Below are positions 33,480 through 45,105 of a stretch of 64,000 nt of DNA, piece after piece. Made by a program: the position numbers and the translations under genes. Each line of letters starts with the position of its first letter. Position 1 is the stretch's first letter. The DNA is from Ectobius pallidus (Eukaryota > Arthropoda > Insecta > Blattodea > Ectobiidae), in assembly GCA_964059195.1 (NCBI GenBank), contig CAXKWD010000011.1:15226978-15290977 (forward strand). Reading direction: 5' to 3'. Below the pieces are notes generated by a model, which was not told the origin of the DNA, did not search any database, and was given only the letters and a program-made list of their open reading frames with translations.

Positions 33480-35218
33480 CAGTAGAGCTAGCCAGTACTG
33501 GCAGCCAGTAATTATCCCACAACGTGCAGCAGACTACTGGCTGCTACTAAACTCAAACCTGCTTGAGTTTGAGTTTAGTGGCCGCCAGTAGAGTCATTCC
33601 GTGTCAGATCAACACACCCTTTTAACCTCACCGTTCCAGATTTTGATGAAATTTTGTAGAGAGGTAATTTTCATGTATATTAAGAGAAATACAAATTTTA
33701 TTTAAATATTTCAATCCGTTTTGAAAATACAGCCATGTAAAGTACTAAAAAAATAACAAAAATCACATCAAAAACATATCTTTCAACTAATATAGCAACT
33801 CTTCTAATTAACCTATATAGGTGAGGAAAGTGTCATTTTTTAGCATTTTTTACGAGCTTTCCAATGACATGTAACACATAATAGTTCTAATATTTTTTTT
33901 TTCAGAATTCAAAGTGAAAAATTTTGATTTTGAATTTTTAAAAAGTAAATTTTCAAAAAATCCTAGGAAATAGGTTATACTAATGTTAAATGATGTACCA
34001 AGTTTGAAAATGGGATGGGAATGGGTTCATGGTTAAAAAATTAAAAAATTATCACTTTACAAAAAAACAGGTCAAAAATAACTTATATATCCTAATGGAA
34101 AGCATAATAAAATAATTTCGACAAATAAATTGAATCAAGGGAAGTAACTCACATACTTGACATCTTGTTGTTCAATGAAAATTCTTGTCTAATGCCTTAT
34201 TGGTTTGCAAAGTGTTAAGATAGCACATAAATCCTTTTGATCGGTGTCGTAGGATACATAATACATCTGTGAGAGGTATTCAATAATACATGAATATGTG
34301 TTGACCGTAATAATAATAGCAATAACAAGCAATAACGTAAAAATCTTTAAATATTCTATTCGTGGACTCAGTAATAAAACTTTATTAACTTACTACTTGT
34401 ACACATAGTGAAAGATTGACCGCTGGGGAAAATGTAAGAATCAAACTTTTCTCTGACTTCGTAAATCTGCACTATTTTTATTTAGATATTTGTTGGAATA
34501 TTTATTTTATGTTTTGTTCATTTATGTCAAAACCTTCCCCATATAACAGGAAAAAGATAATATCAATATAAGTATAACCTATTACTTTTAATACAATATT
34601 AATACAAATTATTAGCCTACAATATTCTGCACAATGCAATATTAATATTAGTACCACATTACTATTCAAGTATAAAATATCCCTTAGCTGTTTTCTACCC
34701 TTATTATATGGCGTAATTCCTATAAAAGTATACATTCTTTAACAAATTTTCCTAGGCAACAAAATATTAGATCAAATCACCCCCAGCTGTTTTTACCTGT
34801 CTTAATCTCTACTCAAAACTACATTTTTTGACAAATTTTACGCGATTTTACAGACAAATCCTCTAAAAATCAAAATAACTTTTTAGGCAGCTTGAATAAC
34901 AGAAGAATCCACATCTTAGCTGTTTTCTACCCATGTGTTGTGATTTCTGCAATATTATTCGAAAGATTTTACAACCGATTCTGTTTTCTACCCCTATTAC
35001 ACAATCTATTTACAAGTCTACAATTTTTATTAAAGTTTGCCTACTTTGACAATATTAATACAAGTTCTATAATATTCTATGTTCTATAATATAAATACTG
35101 TTTATATTAATCATAATCATACATAATTAAATAATTGACCCTTGTACTGCCTACTGGCTGCCACTAGAACATCCACTGGCTGCCAGTAACTGGCGGCCAG
35201 TACTGGCTGCCTCTACTG
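33480..35218. mobile_element. unclassified TIR element, 1.74 kb
   Basis: Left end CAGTAGAGCTAGCCAGTACT, right end (reverse complement) CAGTAGAGGCAGCCAGTACT, continuing GGC(A/C)GCCAGT; about 30 bp with few mismatches. Further copies of CTGGCTGCCAGTA lie in both subterminal regions, and a strong hairpin at 33534-33591. The interior is AT-rich without a transposase frame and has repeated TTAGCTGTTTTCTACCC-like segments (34684, 34918 and 34980). The flanking 8 bp do not match, so the superfamily is not assigned. Confidence 0.65.
33534..33591. repeat. 25 bp-arm hairpin
   Basis: Arms 33534-33558 (CTACTGGCTGCTACTAAACT...) and 33567-33591 are reverse complements at 23 of 25 positions with an 8 nt loop. 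It lies inside the left subterminal region of the 33480-35218 element. Confidence 0.85.
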
Positions 35219-35496
35219 TCCCTGTGTGCAGGGGGCTTTAGACTGTAACGAATCTATGACGAAACCTACCTAAGACGTCTTACGTTGGGGAATGCACGAG
35301 ACGTCTTCTCCTGTGATCGCCCAAGAAGAGGCCAGAGAAGCCAGCAAATAAGGAAAACTCAAAATAGGAGGTAAACAATCCAAAAGAAGGATGCATGTAT
35401 TTCGCATCACTGAACCATTTCCAATATTATCCACCATACAAGAGTCGCGGGACGTCTATATGTCTAAAATGAAGGAAAGAAGAAGATAATGATAAG

Positions 35497-36111
35497 CAGG
35501 GCCCGGATTTTGATGACCTAAAAATACTTAAAATATGAGCTATAAGATTACTACAAAAATACAAGAAAATTACACGAAAACTAATAAAAATGACTAAAAA
35601 AAGTTGTATGAAAATTGTTTATTCAACAATGTGTCTAGGCTTATTCTACATTTATGTTATTGACCCAATTACAGGCTTGTTATGTATTATGTACATACGT
35701 TTAAATGCAAACCGCAAACACCGTCTTTTTGTATCCAAATCAAAGTTATAACAAGATATATCTATTTATGCTTATTTAGAGTTCCGATTATATTCACTGA
35801 AAGTAAATGCATATAAACTCTATATAATGCAAGAATGAACAAAAATGAGAAAATAATGACTTTAAATTTAAAAAAAATACATAATATGAAATCGGGGAAA
35901 AAGGACATGAACTGGCCAAAAATTACCAAATAATGATACTGAATTTAAAAAAAATTACTTAAAAATAAAATATGCGGGAAAATGACCTAAAAATGACCAC
36001 AAAATTCAACATTTTTATAATTTAGGAGTCATTATCAGAATATTTGCACTATTGTGCAACGTCCATGATATATCAGTTAAAAAATGACATGTCATCAAAC
36101 TCCGGGCCCTG
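35497..36111 (+). mobile_element. hAT-like element of the ATGACC group, 615 bp
   Basis: Ends CAGGGCCCGGATTTTGATGAC and, reverse-complemented, CAGGGCCCGGAGTTTGATGAC. Perfect 8 bp duplication atgataag (35489-35496 and 36112-36119). The interior has repeated AAAATGACC, AAAAATTAC and AAAATGAC motifs and no coding frame. Confidence 0.92.
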
Positions 36112-36119
36112 ATGATAAG

Positions 36120-36554
36120 ATATGCCTCTTCCTACTACAAGTAAAAACAACGATAACACTAGTCGAAACAACTAGGAAACAAAGTTTGTTGTTGCAGGTA
36201 TGGCCTTAGCACTGCATGGAAAAGAACTTCAGTGGGTTGTCCTTAAAGTCTGCAGTTGAATTGGGAAAGCAGTCAGGACTACGGAAGACTTCGGTACGGT
36301 ATTTCGCAATCGCAGCAGCGGCTTGTGCAAGGCCACACATCTTGCAGTCAAATGCAAACCAAAGATTTCCAATAGTTAGAAAAATCTATTTCACTTGATA
36401 ACAATGTTTTACAGGATTGGATAATTGTATTTGTTTAAATTTATTATATTATTGGAAAAATTATATAAATTAGAATACAACAATTGCTTACAGCATTTCG
36501 CCTGGCCATCCATTAATGGGGAATTTTTCGTAATACTTCATAAAAGTACATATT
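36120..36554. other. intergenic, no gene recognised
   Basis: A 60-codon plus frame at 36216-36398 (Ala/Ser-rich, with LGKQSGLRKTSVRYF) has no family I recognise and no supporting signals. Confidence 0.45.
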
Positions 36555-36942
36555 TATAACTCGATCGGTAAGACATGAGCCAAACAAACGGATGCGCAGT
36601 AGGCTACAATGAAGTAATCTAGACCTGCCTGACCTTCATATCACGTGATGTTCCTTGCCAGTTCATACTGTACGGAACGTGTAAAAACATCTTAGTTAGC
36701 CTCACAGCATTCAATAGTGAAGTGTGATACGATAATAAGAGCAATGGAAGGCGAATGTAGTTATTCTAGCAAATAGGTTGATGGTAGTAAAGTGATTCAC
36801 AGTAGAGTAGGGCTATTATGAACCGCATAGTTTGGAATGAATAATGCAGTGTATGCATTCTCTTCTGCCCATACTCCATTGCTACCAGCGGACGATAAGC
36901 TATCTGCGTGTGTTTGGTTAAGGTCCTAGCGTCCTAGTTATA
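36555..36942. mobile_element. TIR element (ATCGGTAAGAC family), copy 1
   Basis: TATAACTCGATCGGTAAGAC at the left and, reverse-complemented, TATAACTAGGACGCTAGGAC at the right form imperfect inverted ends that continue into GAGCCAAAC/TAACCAAAC and GCGCAG/ACGCAG. Flanks tacatatt and tacatatg (7 of 8, the right one overlapping the element end) may be the duplication. A sister copy lies at 47954-48379 with similar ends but a different centre. Confidence 0.6.
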
Positions 36943-36949
36943 CATATGT

Positions 36950-38726
36950 GCGAATTTAAAAAATAATATTGATTACAGATATATTTCTTAAATTAAAATA
37001 TATTACATTTGTGTAGATCACTTTGATTTGAGTGATCGTAATAATTATGTTTCAGATTTAACAACTTTGTCTTAAATGAGTAATTCTATTTTTTTGTTAC
37101 TGACAGCGTATTGTGTTCCTGAAACACTAAATTCGAAGTAACACTAGAAAAACATGTTTGATACCTAGAAGCCAAAGAAAGTATTTTTCGAAAATTATGT
37201 TTGCCTGCCCATCAGACCATCTGTTCATCCGTACAGGCGTGCGTTGTACGTCGTTATAATTTTGGATTATGAAGTCTGTTTGGCTCTTCTTCTACTCTAA
37301 GAATTCGTTTCTGTCGCTAACTATTAAGGGGATCTTTCAGGAAAATATTTTTCAGTTTCTTTTAATTGGCTCTAACTCGTTTTGAAAATATTTTTCAGCT
37401 TCTTTTAATTGGCTCTAACTCGTTTAGAAAATATTTAAATTTCTAAGCCTTCAATTATGAGCAACACATTTCTATATTCCTTCTCTTTTTGAAATTTATT
37501 TAGAGGGTATTTTACTTGTGCTTATTTTCGTATTTCTCGGATCTCGAAGAAAATAAAGGCCTAAGTTTATACTAATTTATCTTCTTGATCAAGTTTGAAT
37601 GCAAAGAAGTGAAAAGTATTCAGATTAGATTGGCCTATTTTGTCTCCACTCAAGAAATCGCAACTAACCCTTAAATTGAAACTTTATCCTTTAGGATACT
37701 GTCATTAGTCTTACATTTGTATAAATGGGACTGAAAAGAAATTATAGGAATCGTTTAAATTATACAGTCCTACAAATTACAATATAAGGAAGCAAGAAAT
37801 AATCACTGTGTTAACTGTTTCCTTTAAAGGTTTAAAGCAGGATTAAGTGAAATCGGTTTACTTTATTGAATATTTACTGTCTTCTGCGATTTAATTTATA
37901 GGCCTCAGAACAGAGCTAGGTTTATGCGTCATTTAATTCCCAAATCTTTTTAAACTTGGAGAATTGAACATGTATTTTTTTTTTAAATTTAGATATCTAT
38001 TGTCCACAAAAATAAATAAAATACAGTATTCTTAACATAAGGTATATGTGAGGAAGTTTGTGCAACATGTTTTGCACAACCCGTATACCTTACAGTAATA
38101 TTATTATTTGAGATTATGCAGAAAAGTAAACACAACGATTCATTTCGTTCATACTATGACAAAGAAAATGTTTAAAGTAAAAAAATTCTCTTCTCAGTTT
38201 ACGAAATCTGTCATGGTCTCCTGTCCCCTAAGAATCTAATAGAATTTATTATAGGCCTAGTCTGCCCCTCATATAATAAGTGTGTTTCAGTTTATTCTCT
38301 TTTGATCCTATCTGTTGTCATTACTGGTTTAAATTATTGTATATCCATTAGTCTAATAAGTTACTCTTCTTTGTGTAGTAGGGCTACGCATATAATTTTA
38401 TAAAGAGAGCTATAATTCCGTTTAAAGGTCCTGCCAAAGAAGGAGAAAATCAAAACAAACAGAAACAAGAGCAGATCCAAAACCTGTAACCCTGTATCTA
38501 TTAATTTCTACCTGAGAGAATTACGAGTTTCATCAGTAAATTTTGATACATTTCCAAATTAAAATTGTATAACTTTTTAAAAATTAATTAATTAAAAATT
38601 AGAAGTACTGATAACTATACCATCTATTTAAGTTCTATTCCATTGACCGAAGTAACTTACTGATGAAATTAATTAGTTAATATGTATATCTGTATAGGTC
38701 TTTATGTTGGTCTACATATATAATAT
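36950..38726. other. intergenic, no gene recognised
   Basis: Contains a 43 bp tandem duplication (37341-37383 and 37384-37426, GAAAATATTTTTCAG...TCTAACTCGT). No coding frame supported. Confidence 0.5.
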
Positions 38727-38730
38727 ATAT

Positions 38731-40317
38731 GAAGCGTCCAATTCCAAAACTGTCTCAATCCATTTTTAAAAAAATTGAGATAATGGCGGTTTCGTCATCT
38801 ACCTACATATCTCTAACAATGTAGTAATGAATATTGTGCCTAAACTTCCTCTTTCCTTCCAAAATTAAGCTTCAGAAAAGACAAACAGTTCCAAAACTTT
38901 CTCATTCCATCCCATGTACTGTTACAAAACTGTCTCGTTCCATACATGAATTTCTTTTTCCTTATAAATAACCTTTCATTTTATGTTTCCAGCTGTTGTC
39001 AGCAGTGTATCAGCACAAATTATAATTATGAACGTTGTAACTCTCATATACCCATTGTTAGAAGGCAACAAATAGTACAGACTCTGTAAATAAGAAGATA
39101 GTGTTTTCTATGCATTGCTCACAAATACAAGCTAATTAAGCACTATTATTAAGAAATGGATAGTAATAGGCTATATTGATATCACCTAGTGGTAAAGGAC
39201 GGAAGAAATGGAAAGATCCTTCGAAATGGGGGGCAAAAAATAAAGAAAAACGCAAGAAGTGGGGGGGAGAAACTAAGGTCATGAAAGTGTATGCAGACGG
39301 GTGCCCAGGACAAAATAAAAAAACTACAATAATGGGAATGTTAATGTCTTGACTCTATAATAGCATACCAACTGTAAAGAACTCCATGTTATTTTCCCAA
39401 TTGTCGGCCACTCTTTTCTCCCAGCCATTAGAGTTTTTGTGAGAATAGAAAATATCATTAGGAAGAGGGATACTATTATTAAACCATGTGAATATAGAGA
39501 CATTATTGCACAAAGTGCAAATCTGAAGGAACTGGGAGAGGATTTTGTTGTCATTGATTGGAAGAGAATAGTGCAAGCTACTCTCAAACCTAGTGGGGCA
39601 TTTCCATTTTTCCACAGCTAAGCGAATCATTCTAAGAAAACTGCATCTGGAAAAAATGTGATTGTAAGAGGGGAAGTAAATTAATAGACATAGGAGCATT
39701 CAAATCGGTGTTAAAGAGAGGAAAAACATTTTGCAGATGACCCCAGAATCTCAGAATCAAAAGGAAGAGAAACTATCCGATCTCAACACTTTGATTCCGA
39801 GTGGAGAAAAATGACTGATTTATCATTTTACAAGAGCGTGTTAGAGGGTGATTCAAGGTTAAACAGAGAAGAAAATGCAAATGAGGATTTATTTATGGAA
39901 AAAGAAGACTTAAAAATTTGAACTGAAGTGTAATAACCAAACAGAATAATCTATTCATTCTGTATGACCATTATTTTAATATTTGAATTCAATGTCATAG
40001 ACAAAATAGAAATTTAAGTAATAGATTATTGTATTTACATTAATAAGAAGCCTCTGTTAAAATATTAGAAACAAAAAAGACTCTCTCGTTTCACCCTACA
40101 GTTTCAAAACTCTCTCAATCCAACCAAAAATATGAAATAACTCCTGAAATATTAATCCCTGATTTTCAGGAATATCACTCATGAGAAGAGTGTTTCTCAA
40201 CTGTAAAATTTAAAAAAAATTGGAACACTGCAAACAGTTAGGAAAAAGTTATCAGTTTTTGACGTTTCCTGAAAATTGTTAAAACTGGATTGAGACAGTT
40301 TTGGAATTGGATGCTTC
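38731..40317 (+). mobile_element. Sola-like DNA transposon, internally deleted, 1.59 kb
   Basis: Ends GAAGCGTCCAATTCCAAAAC and, reverse-complemented, GAAGCATCCAATTCCAAAAC, continuing TGTCTCAATCCA; flanked by the 4 bp duplication atat (38727-38730 and 40318-40321). Variant copies of TTCCAAAACTGTCTCATTCC recur in both subterminal regions (about 38888-38942 and 40100-40120). A broken transposase (39190-39921) lies inside. A 4 bp duplication plus this protein type suggests the Sola superfamily. The target was itself palindromic: TTTATGTTGGTCTA and TAGACCAACATAAA face each other across the insertion. Confidence 0.7.
39190..39921 (+). pseudogene. Sola-like transposase remnant (N-terminal basic motif joined to catalytic C-terminus)
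   Basis: GKGRKKWKDPSKWGAKNKEKRKKWG resembles the N-terminal basic motif (RKRSIQKDKWKTNVARKKR) of the transposase at 52366-53514. It runs almost directly into KVYADGCPGQNKKTTIMGML, the segment with a candidate catalytic Asp that should lie several hundred residues downstream. An internal deletion has therefore joined the two. After a stop and a frameshift the frame resumes with RIENIIRKRDTIIKPCEYRD and VVIDWKRIVQ. A final segment contains LSFYKSVLEGDSRLN and an acidic end. Non-functional. Confidence 0.65.
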
Positions 40318-40321
40318 ATAT

Positions 40322-41008
40322 ATAGACCAACATAAAGATATATATATATATATAAGTGCATTCTTTTTTATGCTTCTGAACATTCTATTACTTCAAGAAC
40401 TATTATTATTTTAAAAATATGATTTTTATCAAAATGTTTAAAGGTATTTAGACTACCCCGCTAAGTAAAAGAGAGGCGTTGAATATGTTTATGTAGTAAC
40501 GCGAGCGTTAAATAGCAGGTAGTCGTAATCTGGCTTCGAAAGCCGTTATAGAAATGATATATTTGCATAATAACACTGACAGTAATAGTTAAGTATAGTC
40601 TATCTCTATAGATTAAACACGAAGGAAATTATTTATAAATGTCATGGTAGGTTTGATGAACTAAAAGATTTATAAACGATAACCATAACTTGAAGTAGGA
40701 AACACTAAATTGCCTGCAATGTTTAAGACCATAACTTCCTTAAGTACAAGTGTTTACGATCTTAGTTAAAGGCGTTAAACGCGTAATGGTGGTGGAAAAG
40801 ACGTCAAAAACATGCGACACTGGTCGTCATATTCCCTCTAACAGTTCTATTTGCGTAACAAGCACTTTAACAGTTTTGTTTACGTTTTTCACGACTTTTG
40901 CTGATCTCATGCTGGTAATGTGCGAAAGCTTTTACAATCACAGCGACACCATAATTTATCCTGACGCACTAATAAGGTAATTGTAGCTAAAATGGTTATC
41001 CTAGGACG
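40322..41008. other. intergenic, no gene recognised
   Basis: Nothing supportable besides a short (TA)n run at about 40338-40354. Confidence 0.5.
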
Positions 41009-41016
41009 CTTTAAAG

Positions 41017-41285
41017 CAGCGTTTCTCAACCTATGGTCCGCGGACCACTGGTGGTCCGCGAAGATGGTGCAGATGGTCCGCAGACATAATTAAACAATAT
41101 CATAAAGCAAGTGGAAAGTAAAGAAGTAAAATTTATTCATATATTTCGTTGTAATGACCTATAATTAATACCCCAAATATTAAGAATATAGGCCTTCTTT
41201 TAAAAATGGGATGTAAAATTAGGGGTCCGTAAATTTGTTTAGACATTTTAGTGGTCCTCGGGTTCAAAAAGGTTGAGAAACGCTG
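41017..41285. mobile_element. hAT MITE (CAGCGTTTCTCAACC type), 269 bp
   Basis: Ends CAGCGTTTCTCAACCT and its complement, with GGTCCGCGGACCACT-like sequence just inside. Perfect 8 bp palindromic duplication ctttaaag (41009-41016 and 41286-41293). CAGxGTTTCTCAACC ends are a known hAT signature. Confidence 0.92.
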
Positions 41286-41293
41286 CTTTAAAG

Positions 41294-41945
41294 CATTTCA
41301 ATGAAGAGACAAAGAGACAAACTGAGCTTGCAGTTAAGCCTATCTTATTTTTACGCAAGTACTATTATCTGGTGGAATCGGACCAGTAAGCATATTTTAA
41401 ATATGGCAAGATTGATAAAATGTTATGCTTTTTATGTATAAGTGCACTTTAGCTAAGTTTACGATTTATAACCGAACCAAGTTTTCGATCGATTTGAAAA
41501 CCCACTCAAAACGTACAGGAATTTTCACAGAATTCTTTCACAATTCACACGTCTTTGTATCTGTAACGAAAGCTTTAAAAAAACAGTAATTAATGCCGTG
41601 ATTTTCACCATATAAAGTCATAGTAATCTCTACCACGGCTATTTGATGAATAAACCAAAATCTGACTTGAGAGCAATACCAACATGACAGCTAGTAACAC
41701 ACTGTAGTTACACAAGTTAAAATGTAAGCTTTTGTTTTGTATAATTTTCGGCCGGGATAAACAGTAGGAACTTCCACATCATCAGTTATGTTTAAAAAAG
41801 ATAGGCCTAAGTGTAAAGATGTTAAATTGCAGCATATATTATTATTAGGCTTCAGTTATTATTCATAACGTTAATATTAATGCGGTAAAACAGAGAAAAA
41901 GCGTTCACATGTGGTATGTGTAAGAAGTCTTTCACCGTTTGATTT
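41294..41945. other. intergenic, no gene recognised
   Basis: Separates two hAT-like elements; no coding frame or repeat structure recognised. Confidence 0.5.
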
Positions 41946-41953
41946 GCCATTAC

Positions 41954-42502
41954 CAGGGCCCGGATTCTGATGACCTAAAATTGTTTGAAAAATGACCTAT
42001 AAAATGACCTTAGATTTTAAATAAAATGACTTAATAATTACAAAGTATTACCTAAAAACTGATATTTTATTTATAAAAATTATTATTGTGCACACAATGA
42101 TATAGACTAATTTGTACATAATTCTAAAAACTTTAAATGTAGAAAGGATATTGTAGGTCTAAAAACTTTGTTCTTGATTGGAACATTTAAGAAGAAAAAT
42201 AAGGAAATCGTTTTTAAAGTAGATTATATAAAAATGTTGCATTATAGTAACCTAGTCATTTATTTAAAGTAAATGCATAAAAAATGACAAAATAAGGAAG
42301 CAAATGACACGAAAATGACAAAATAATGACGTAAAATTGAAATAAATGCCCTAAAAATATAAAATGGCATAAAATGACAAAAAATGACCTAATAAAAATG
42401 CATTTCTATAATCTAGAGGCCATGATTAGGATTTATCCACAAGTTGGCAATGTCTATGCAGCATCAATAAAAAGATGACATGTCATTAGAATCCGGGCCC
42501 TG
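41954..42502 (+). mobile_element. hAT-like element of the ATGACC group, 549 bp
   Basis: Ends CAGGGCCCGGATTCTGATGAC and, reverse-complemented, CAGGGCCCGGATTCTAATGAC. Flanks gccattac (41946-41953) and gtcattac (42503-42510), 7 of 8. Its right part (ATGCATTTCTATAATCTAGA ... GCAATGTCTATGCAGCA) is the complement of the left part of 9259-9859, so the two are the same family in opposite orientation. Confidence 0.9.
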
Positions 42503-42985
42503 GTCATTACGCTCATATGAATGTGAAATTCCTTCCCTCTAGTTAATGTTAATTTCCACATAAGTAAGGTAAAAGTAATACAACATTAATATGGAAAACC
42601 AAGAGTATGTGTGTGAAAAAAGTAAACATGGAATGAATTCATTTTAGTATGATATTAAAATTAACACGAACAGAAAAGATTTAATTTTAAATATAAATTG
42701 TTAATTGCGCACTTTCCAGTTGATATTCTCAAGGTTTCAAGATCGTTCCTTTTTCGATAATAATCGATACCACACCAGTGTTATAATGAAAATCAGTTTC
42801 GAAATGAGTATCATGATACCGTTACGTCACAGGTAATTTAGCGTATAATAGTAATGTCGAACAAAAACTAACTTTTAAATCCAGCTGTATCTCTTTCAAT
42901 TATGTTACTATTTTGAAATTCAACTAGAATTCTTCAATCTCAATTGAAACAAAAATGATTTGATGCACAAGATCTGATATCGTAG

Positions 42986-43999
42986 TAGGGCAAGGCATTT
43001 GATGATTTTGCATCTTTTTTATCTGAAGGTTAAAAGATCGCTCAAATATATATATAAATGGGTATCATGAAATAATTTATCAAATAAGGGCAATTTGTTT
43101 TTGCATTTTTCCTTTATTTTGCATTTTTCGTCACTTTCAAGAGATAGGTCACTTTTTGCAATTTTAGGTTATTTTCGGCATTTTTAGGTTATTTTTGGCC
43201 ATTTTAGGTCATGTTTAAGAGTAGGCAGAGAGGAGCTTCTCCATTTACAAATCGTTACTTTCAGACAACAGACAATCGTTTGAGCTATCTCCGCCAAGTG
43301 TTCATAGATTTTATTTTATTTTATTTAAATTTGTTCAGTCCATCGGAACATATTACATGTTATTGGACACGTCAATATAATTACAAATAAGAATATGAAT
43401 TTACAGTTATAAGCAATAGGTACAATGTGAAAATTTTACGTAATATACAAATAAAGATTAAAAAATTATTATAATAATTTACAACACAAATACAAAATTT
43501 ATAATACAATTATGTACAAAAATAAAAATTCAAATACAAAGGTGCTGAGTTTTAATTCAGGTTTATATTAAACACCAGAGCAGTTTGTCTTGTAGCAATA
43601 AATATTTTTTATTTCTTTTTAAATGGCTCATATTTGCTGAGGGCAATTTGATGAACATGTCAGTTCAGAAAGAATTTCTTTTTCGCTAAGGGTGACCAAG
43701 TAGATTAATTTACTTACTTCATTAGTAACAAATCAAGTGTGTGTATTCCGATAATTCACATTGTGCGCGTTTCCGTAATTCATTTTTTCCACTATTTTTA
43801 AGTTGAAAATGCATTCTTTATTTTCCCACTGCCATTTATTAGATTGCTTTTAGAAATTCGTTACTTAAAACAACTAATTATAAGTAATAATGGTAATTTT
43901 TTTAAATATTGTGTGTCTTTTTTCACTATTTTTAGGTAATAAATGCATTCTTTAATTCCTTTCTTTCACTATTTTATGGTCATTAAATGCCTTGCCCAA
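42986..43999 (-). mobile_element. hAT-like element, TAGGGCAAGGC family, interrupted by a LINE tail
   Basis: Ends TAGGGCAAGGCATTTGATGAT and, reverse-complemented, TTGGGCAAGGCATTTAATGACC. The segment 43245-43308 plus 43550-43610 is the complement of 14480-14660, shared with the 14160 element. That homology is broken by a LINE 3' end (43309-43545). Many TTTAGGTCATTTT-like motifs inside. No clear 8 bp duplication (tatcgtag/gtaataag). Confidence 0.75.
43309..43545 (-). mobile_element. LINE 3' end with (AAAAT)n tail, nested in a hAT-like element
   Basis: On the minus strand the insert ends GGACTGAACAAATTTAAATA followed by AAATAAAATAAAAT. It interrupts sequence that is continuous in the 14160-14909 relative (CCGCCAAGTGTTCATAG|TTAATTTTAATTC). 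Only untranslated sequence is left, so the LINE family is unknown. Confidence 0.6.
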
Positions 44000-44007
44000 G
44001 TAATAAG

Positions 44008-44471
44008 TATTGTTGTAATCCTCTTAAGTAAATTTTCGGTGCCAGATAATTCCAGTGTTAGGCGAACGTCTACTTCTAAGGTGAAGTAAATATCCAAATC
44101 AAAATAAAGAAAACAAGATTGTGAACTATTTATAAAGGAGACAAAAGCTGGATAGAAATATAGAGGGAGTGATTTAGCCGAACACCTCATGGCCTCAGCG
44201 AATGAGCACCACACAGCATTTGCCAAGAGTTTTGTCTCTGGCAGCTACACTTGACCCATATCCACCAAGCTGTTAAGTAATAATTTTATTAACTCACCAT
44301 TTTATCTTTAGGTCATGTCCCATTCTCCTCCGCCATCACTTCTTATGTCATCTTCTTAACCTCCTGCAATCCATTTAAAGGCAATTACTCGCCTGACGTC
44401 ACAATTCGATGATAACACAACATGCGACAATTATTTATAACTTATACAGAGCGTGTCTACTAACATAAATC
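44008..44471. other. intergenic, no gene recognised
   Basis: The 85-codon minus frame at 43969-44226 overlaps the end of the hAT-like element and shows no recognisable motif. Confidence 0.5.
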
Positions 44472-44479
44472 ATAATAAC

Positions 44480-44898
44480 TAGGGGGCGGATTTCTATGAC
44501 ATGTCATATTTTTCCTCCTTTGCATTATTTCAGGTTTCCGACTAATTTAAACCCAATTCCAAGCATCCTGGTGAAAATGGAACGGCTTTTATTGTGCATA
44601 TAACTGCATATTTAGGAAATTTTCAACTATTGTAGCATATTTAGGTCATATTTTTTTGGCATATTTATGTGCATATTAAAGAAATTTTGAAGTTTCTTAT
44701 CATATTTTGTAAATTTTTCATTATAATGATACTTTTTGAGAATTTACAGATATTTTAAATAATTGACATTATATTTTAATAAAATGAATTGTAATGAAAC
44801 TTTAAAAAAATATACACATTGTGTAAGTGGTAATGTCATATTCTAAATTTTATTGGTCATATTTTAATGTTTTTTAGGTCATTGAAATCCGCCCCCTA
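44480..44898. mobile_element. hAT-like element, TAGGGGGCGGATTTC family, 419 bp
   Basis: Ends TAGGGGGCGGATTTCTATGAC and, reverse-complemented, TAGGGGGCGGATTTCAATGAC. Flanks ataataac (44472-44479) and ataatgac (44899-44906), 7 of 8. The interior holds GCATATTTAGG and TTAGGTCATATTTT motifs comparable to those of its neighbours. Confidence 0.88.
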
Positions 44899-45037
44899 AT
44901 AATGACAATAACGATAACTTATTTAAACAAAATATTGATTACTATACCTGAGACGAGCTAAGAAGGAAACCTGAAGTAAACAAAAACCAGTGTGTCTGTC
45001 TCACTCTTAGGTCATACGAGTAATGTGCTAGACGTAC

Positions 45038-45041
45038 TGTG

Positions 45042-45100
<59 letters not shown>
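45038..45100. repeat. (GT)n followed by a 45 nt oligo(T) run
   Basis: (GT)n from about 45038 is followed by 45 consecutive T (45056-45100). It could be the complement of a LINE/SINE poly(A) tail. Length in the assembly is likely unreliable. Confidence 0.9.

Positions 45101-45105
<5 letters not shown>

Noticed and set aside
36216..36398. 60-codon frame with LGKQSGLRKTSVRYF, slightly reminiscent of a helix-turn-helix
   Set aside because: No recognised family, no neighbouring transposon ends matching it, and expected by chance in this length of DNA.
39324..39699. Minus-strand frames of 87 and 114 codons
   Set aside because: They are antisense to the transposase remnant, whose conserved motifs are on the plus strand.
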